DNA of 64,000 bases from Nostoc sp. MG11 (GTDB taxonomy: Bacteria; Cyanobacteriota; Cyanobacteriia; Cyanobacteriales; Nostocaceae): assembly GCF_014904695.1 (NCBI RefSeq), contig NZ_JACXXN010000004.1:1-64000 (forward strand), read 5' to 3'. Under the pieces are notes generated by a model. It worked only from the letters and a program-made list of their open reading frames with translations. It was not told where the DNA came from and made no database searches. A program made the position numbers and the translations under genes. This document shows, piece after piece, positions 59,604 through 64,000 of this stretch; positions within the stretch are counted from its first letter, which is position 1; every line of letters starts with the position of its first letter.

Positions 59604-60061
59604 TTTCGACTAGTTCGCTGTGCAAAACCCAAAAACTTTACAGTGATTGAGATAGGGCAATATCTACTGTAGGCGTTAGGAGTGACGAAAAAAAATCTTA
59701 CATAGACCGAGAGTTCAACAGAATGAGTTATGAAAAGACAATAAAAAATGTCAAAAAAGTTTAATTTTAAGACAATTGTGTCGGATATATCTTAATCCTC
59801 TTCCCAAAAAAGTACATTGATTTGTTAGTCGAATTCCTTTACTGAACAGGCTTTAAAAAAATTAATTACTGGAGTTTAGACTAAACTCCAGAGCCTAAGC
59901 AAGTATCTAAAAATACTGCTTAACGACTTTTCATTCCTTTTATTACTCTGGTTTCATTTCATTGTTCAACATAGAATCAATTGGTTCAAATGTTGAGCTA
60001 TTTTTGCTTGCTTTAGTCTAAACTCCAGCCATAATTCTTCGGTTCTTATCCCAAACTCACG
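59604..60061. other. intergenic region with a 23-bp palindrome and a partial copy
   Basis: CTGGAGTTTAG-A-CTAAACTCCAG is a perfect palindrome at 59869-59891. The half-site TTTAGTCTAAACTCCAG recurs at 60012-60028. Nothing coding. It may end the convergent transcripts. Confidence 0.7.
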
Positions 60062-61138
60062 TTACTTTAAATGTTCGGTAAAAAATGACGTGAGTTTATC
60101 AAAGGGAATTAACTCAACTCTGTCATATAAATCAACGTGTCCTGCTTTCGGAATGATATACAATTCTTTGGGTTCGGCTGCACGTTTGTAGGCATCCTCA
60201 CTAAACTCTCTTGAGTGAGCCTGATCACCCGTGATGAAAAGCATAGGACGAGGGGAAATCGTTTCCATGTCATTAAACGGATAAAAATTCATAAACTTAA
60301 CGTTACTGCTTAGCGTCGGGTGTGTTGTGAGTTCCGGTGATCCTCCTTTAGGCGTGTATTCACCTCTCGGTGTACGGTAGAAATCATAAAACTCACGCTG
60401 GATAGGGTGTGTGTTTTCATCTAACTTATGTACAGTCCCACTCGTGTATTTGGTTTCACCATCGGTAAACTCTACATAACGTTGCTTGGCAGCCTCCTCC
60501 TGGATTTTCTTTCTCTGCTCAAGGGTCAGCGAATGGTTAAGTGCATTTCGGCTGGCTGCTCCCATATCGTACATGCTGACAGTTGCGATCGCTTTCATTC
60601 GCGGATCAATCTTAGCGGCACTAATAACAAAGCTTCCGCTACCACAAATTCCAATTATTCCGATTCGGTTTTTGTCAATAAATGGACGTGTCCCAAGAAA
60701 GTCAACTGCTGCACTAAAATCTTCAGAATAAATATCAGGCGCAACAGCGTTGCGTGGTTCGCCCTCACTCTCTCCCCAGAAAGACAAGTCAAGAGATAAA
60801 GTCACAAACCCTCGTTCAGCCATATTTGCAGCATACACGTTGGCACTTTGTTCTTTTACAGCTCCCATAGGATGCCCAACAATGATCGCCGAATGTTTTT
60901 TACTCTGATCTAAATTCTTGGGAATAAATAGATGTCCCGCAACATTCATTTTGTATTGGTTTTTAAAAGTAACCTTATACATCGTAACGTTGTCGCTTAC
61001 CTTAAAAGTTGTATATCCCTTTGGTGTTATTTGTTCCATTTCTTTTGTTTTTCCTGATTGTCCTTTTTGTTCTGTTTGTGTGTAAGCTTGCGCGCTTATC
61101 ATCAGAGCCATCATCGGTAAAATTAATAGATATTTCAT
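60062..61138 (-). CDS. secreted alpha/beta hydrolase (dienelactone/acetyl-xylan-esterase-like)
   Basis: 358 aa from ATG 61138, which has GGGAAG upstream and gives a clean signal peptide (MKYLLILPMMALMISAQA). The hydrolase core has IIVGHPMGAVKEQSANVYA (oxyanion), the nucleophile Ser in IGICGSGSFVIS, the acid Asp near FITGDQAHSREF and the His in IPKAGHVDLYD. It probably hydrolyses an ester or amide outside the cytoplasm. The codon choice and near-absence of HIP1 sites differ from its neighbours. Sequence style (Lys-rich linker TEQKGQSGKTKEMEQ) suggests transfer from Bacteroidetes or a similar source. It is divergent from an AraC regulator. Confidence 0.85.
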   Translation of the reverse strand: MKYLLILPMMALMISAQAYTQTEQKGQSGKTKEMEQITPKGYTTFKVSDNVTMYKVTFKNQYKMNVAGHLFIPKNLDQSKKHSAIIVGHPMGAVKEQSANVYAANMAERGFVTLSLDLSFWGESEGEPRNAVAPDIYSEDFSAAVDFLGTRPFIDKNRIGIIGICGSGSFVISAAKIDPRMKAIATVSMYDMGAASRNALNHSLTLEQRKKIQEEAAKQRYVEFTDGETKYTSGTVHKLDENTHPIQREFYDFYRTPRGEYTPKGGSPELTTHPTLSSNVKFMNFYPFNDMETISPRPMLFITGDQAHSREFSEDAYKRAAEPKELYIIPKAGHVDLYDRVELIPFDKLTSFFTEHLK

Positions 61139-61377
61139 ATAATTTCTTCCCTTTTCATTGTGAGATTTACACATGAAATTGTTGCTCTATTAATTTGACA
61201 TTTCTCCAAATATCAATCTGGTTTTATCAGCAGCGTTTCTACCGTTTGCTGTATAAGTCCAATTATGCAGGCGTGAAAACGGATAGCGTTAGGACGTTCA
61301 TTGAGAAAAACCGGACAATTCTCCAAAAAATCGCCGTGCAACGTGCTGAACAGAAACAAAATGTTTAATATAAATTT
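61139..61377. promoter_or_regulatory. divergent promoter region of the hydrolase/AraC pair
   Basis: 239 bp between divergent starts. Such arrangements usually hold the regulator's binding sites; no clear inverted repeat or -35/-10 pair can be defended. Confidence 0.45.
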
Positions 61378-62304
61378 ATGAACCAAAGAGAAGCAGAATT
61401 TGAAAAGCGAAAGATGCAGATCAACCGGGAAGAGCTGATCGAAAGAATGATTCGTCTCGCTCCCAAAAATAGCCTTTTGGAAGTGTTTCCGGGCATTTTC
61501 ATATATCAATCGTCGAAACCGACCGAGAGTCAGGTATCCGTATTAAAGCCCGCCTTCTGCGTCATCGCGCAGGGCAGCAAGGATGTGCTTTTGAACGATG
61601 AATTATTTCACTATGATTCCGGTCATTACTTAATCTCGACGCTTGATTTGCCGATTATGAGTAATGTCGTCGAAGCGTCCGAGGAAAAACCTTATTTGAA
61701 TCTTCAGATAGACCTCGATCCGGCACTTGTTGCTGCGGTGATGATTGAATCTGGCATCGAAACTAAAAAAAGCGGCACCGGAATCAAGGCGATGGATGTC
61801 AGCCCGGTTGATGCCGATTTGCTGGAAGCGATCGTCAAATTGGTGAAACTATTTGACACGCCGGACGAAATGAAGTTTCTCGCGCCGCTCATCATCCGCG
61901 AGATCATCTATCGGCTTTTAAAGGGAAAACAGAGCGCACGGCTCAGTCAGCTTATCACTACCGAAGGCGACGCGCAGCGCATCTCCAGGGTGGTCAAGCA
62001 AATCCGCGAGAACATTGATCAGCCGCTGAAAATCGAAGATACAGCCCGCGAGATCGGTATGAGCGTGTCAGGCTTTCACCAACATTTTAAGTCCGTCACG
62101 GCGATGAGTCCTTTGCAGTTCCAGAAACAAATACGGCTTCAGGAAGCGCGTCGTCTGATGCTCGCCGAAAACATGGATGTGGCGATCGCCAGCTTTCGTG
62201 TCGGTTACGATGATCCGTCTTATTTCAGCCGGGAATATAAAAAACTATTTGGTATTCCCCCGCATCGTGACATCGCCAAGCTACGCAGCAATTTAGGGCA
62301 ATAA
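61378..62304 (+). CDS. AraC-family transcriptional regulator
   Basis: 308 aa. The N-terminal AraC_N cupin-like domain (about 15-190; SVLKPAFCVIAQGSKDVLLND) is of the YqhC-type. A C-terminal double HTH (about 205-300) follows: LKIEDTAREIGMSVSGFHQHFKSVTAMSPLQFQKQIRLQEARRLM and VAIASFRVGYDDPSYFSREYKKLFGIPPHR. It probably activates the divergent hydrolase gene in response to a small molecule. GC content is clearly higher than in the surrounding AT-rich DNA, which fits acquisition by transfer. Confidence 0.9.
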   Translation: MNQREAEFEKRKMQINREELIERMIRLAPKNSLLEVFPGIFIYQSSKPTESQVSVLKPAFCVIAQGSKDVLLNDELFHYDSGHYLISTLDLPIMSNVVEASEEKPYLNLQIDLDPALVAAVMIESGIETKKSGTGIKAMDVSPVDADLLEAIVKLVKLFDTPDEMKFLAPLIIREIIYRLLKGKQSARLSQLITTEGDAQRISRVVKQIRENIDQPLKIEDTAREIGMSVSGFHQHFKSVTAMSPLQFQKQIRLQEARRLMLAENMDVAIASFRVGYDDPSYFSREYKKLFGIPPHRDIAKLRSNLGQ

Positions 62305-62337
62305 GAATTGAACTGGTTTATTGGTGCAAAGGACTAA

Positions 62338-62655
62338 TACAAAGTTGCTCGCTTTTTGTTCCGCCGCGTTGAGCGTAAGCAAAAACGGCGTGGTAAAACC
62401 GAATTCTGGCAGCTTTACTGCCGTCGATTTGCCATTGATCATTGGTATGGTTTTGCCAAAGGGCTATTGCATTGGACTTTGCCACAACTGAGTACCCCAG
62501 AACAGTCTCAGAGGTGGAGTGACCTTTTACCTTTGATGACTTGGCAACTCTGGCTCGCACGTCCTATTGGTCGCGTAAATTTTTTTATCCCAAGCATATT
62601 GTTCCCGAACCTCTCCCCCATAAAAAGGAATAAATTTCCTAAAACTATTGTCTAA
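62338..62655 (+). mobile_element. transposase C-terminal remnant (IS4/IS701-like)
   Basis: The frame after TAA 62335 reads YKVARFLFRRVERKQKRRG, then FWQLYCRRFAIDHWYGFAK and LLHWTLPQLSTPEQSQRWSDLLPLMTWQLWLARPIG. The STPEQ-x-RWSDLLPLMTWQLWLAR stretch is the recognisable tail of a cyanobacterial DDE transposase. After LARPIG the sequence becomes AT-rich and unrelated. It has no start and no catalytic core, so it is a dead fragment at the edge of the imported hydrolase/AraC segment. Confidence 0.7.

Positions 62656-64000
<1,345 letters not shown>

Noticed and set aside
62318-62560. 80-aa minus-strand ORF
   Set aside because: It is the antisense shadow of the transposase fragment on the plus strand.

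Overview
The window reads as a chromosomal segment of a filamentous, heterocyst-type cyanobacterium close to Nostoc. The octamer GCGATCGC (HIP1) recurs throughout. The dnaE gene is split and ends in an N-terminal DnaE intein half. The tmRNA encodes a cyanobacterial-type tag. Two adjacent flavodiiron genes have the order and ligand pattern of the heterocyst flv3B-flv1B pair, and a nifJ-type gene runs off the right edge. Housekeeping genes are interleaved with decayed IS elements, short palindromic repeats and large signalling genes.

Layout. 1-3.4 kb: IS630 remnants, a broken WG-repeat gene, a methyltransferase and tmRNA (ssrA). 4.6-8.4 kb: flavodiiron pair with a terminator. 8.5-9.0 kb: two small ORFs, one frameshifted. 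9.1-19.8 kb: dicarboxylate symporter, dnaE-N/intein-N, DsbA-like protein, two tandem CAP-domain genes, alpha/beta hydrolase, DUF1816, RlmB and Mini-III. 20.3-24.3 kb: STAS protein with an apparent ATT start, carA, a retropepsin-like lipoprotein and trpD. 24.4-27.1 kb: a minus-strand accessory island (Mrr-like nuclease, antitoxin, PIN toxin, Dam-like methylase). 27.2-39.6 kb: a 12.4-kb co-directional run of a dynamin-like GTPase, a SrfB/Hsp70-fold ATPase, an unrecognised 370-aa protein and an 1801-aa kinase/ATPase/GAF/histidine kinase. 40.4-48.9 kb: a 1336-aa PAS/GAF histidine kinase, a TIR-like protein, a degraded phytochrome-type kinase that has lost its H-box, and a NADAR protein. 49-51.7 kb: DUF2243, a truncated ORF, a small secreted protein and a repeat island. 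51.8-58.3 kb: a CheB-CheR-PAS-kinase-receiver hybrid, then ccdA-ccs1. 58.5-64 kb: a membrane protein, a divergent secreted hydrolase/AraC pair that looks imported, an IS remnant, and partial nifJ.

How genes work together. flv3B-flv1B would reduce O2 to water without forming ROS. tmRNA rescues stalled ribosomes. ccdA-ccs1 build c-type cytochromes. carA and trpD are ordinary biosynthesis. The best candidate for an under-described system is the dynamin-like GTPase / SrfB-like ATPase / 370-aa module feeding into a giant kinase. Next are the stand-alone TIR-like protein near NADAR, and the Mrr/toxin-antitoxin/Dam island. All functions are inferred from sequence read by eye; no database search was run.
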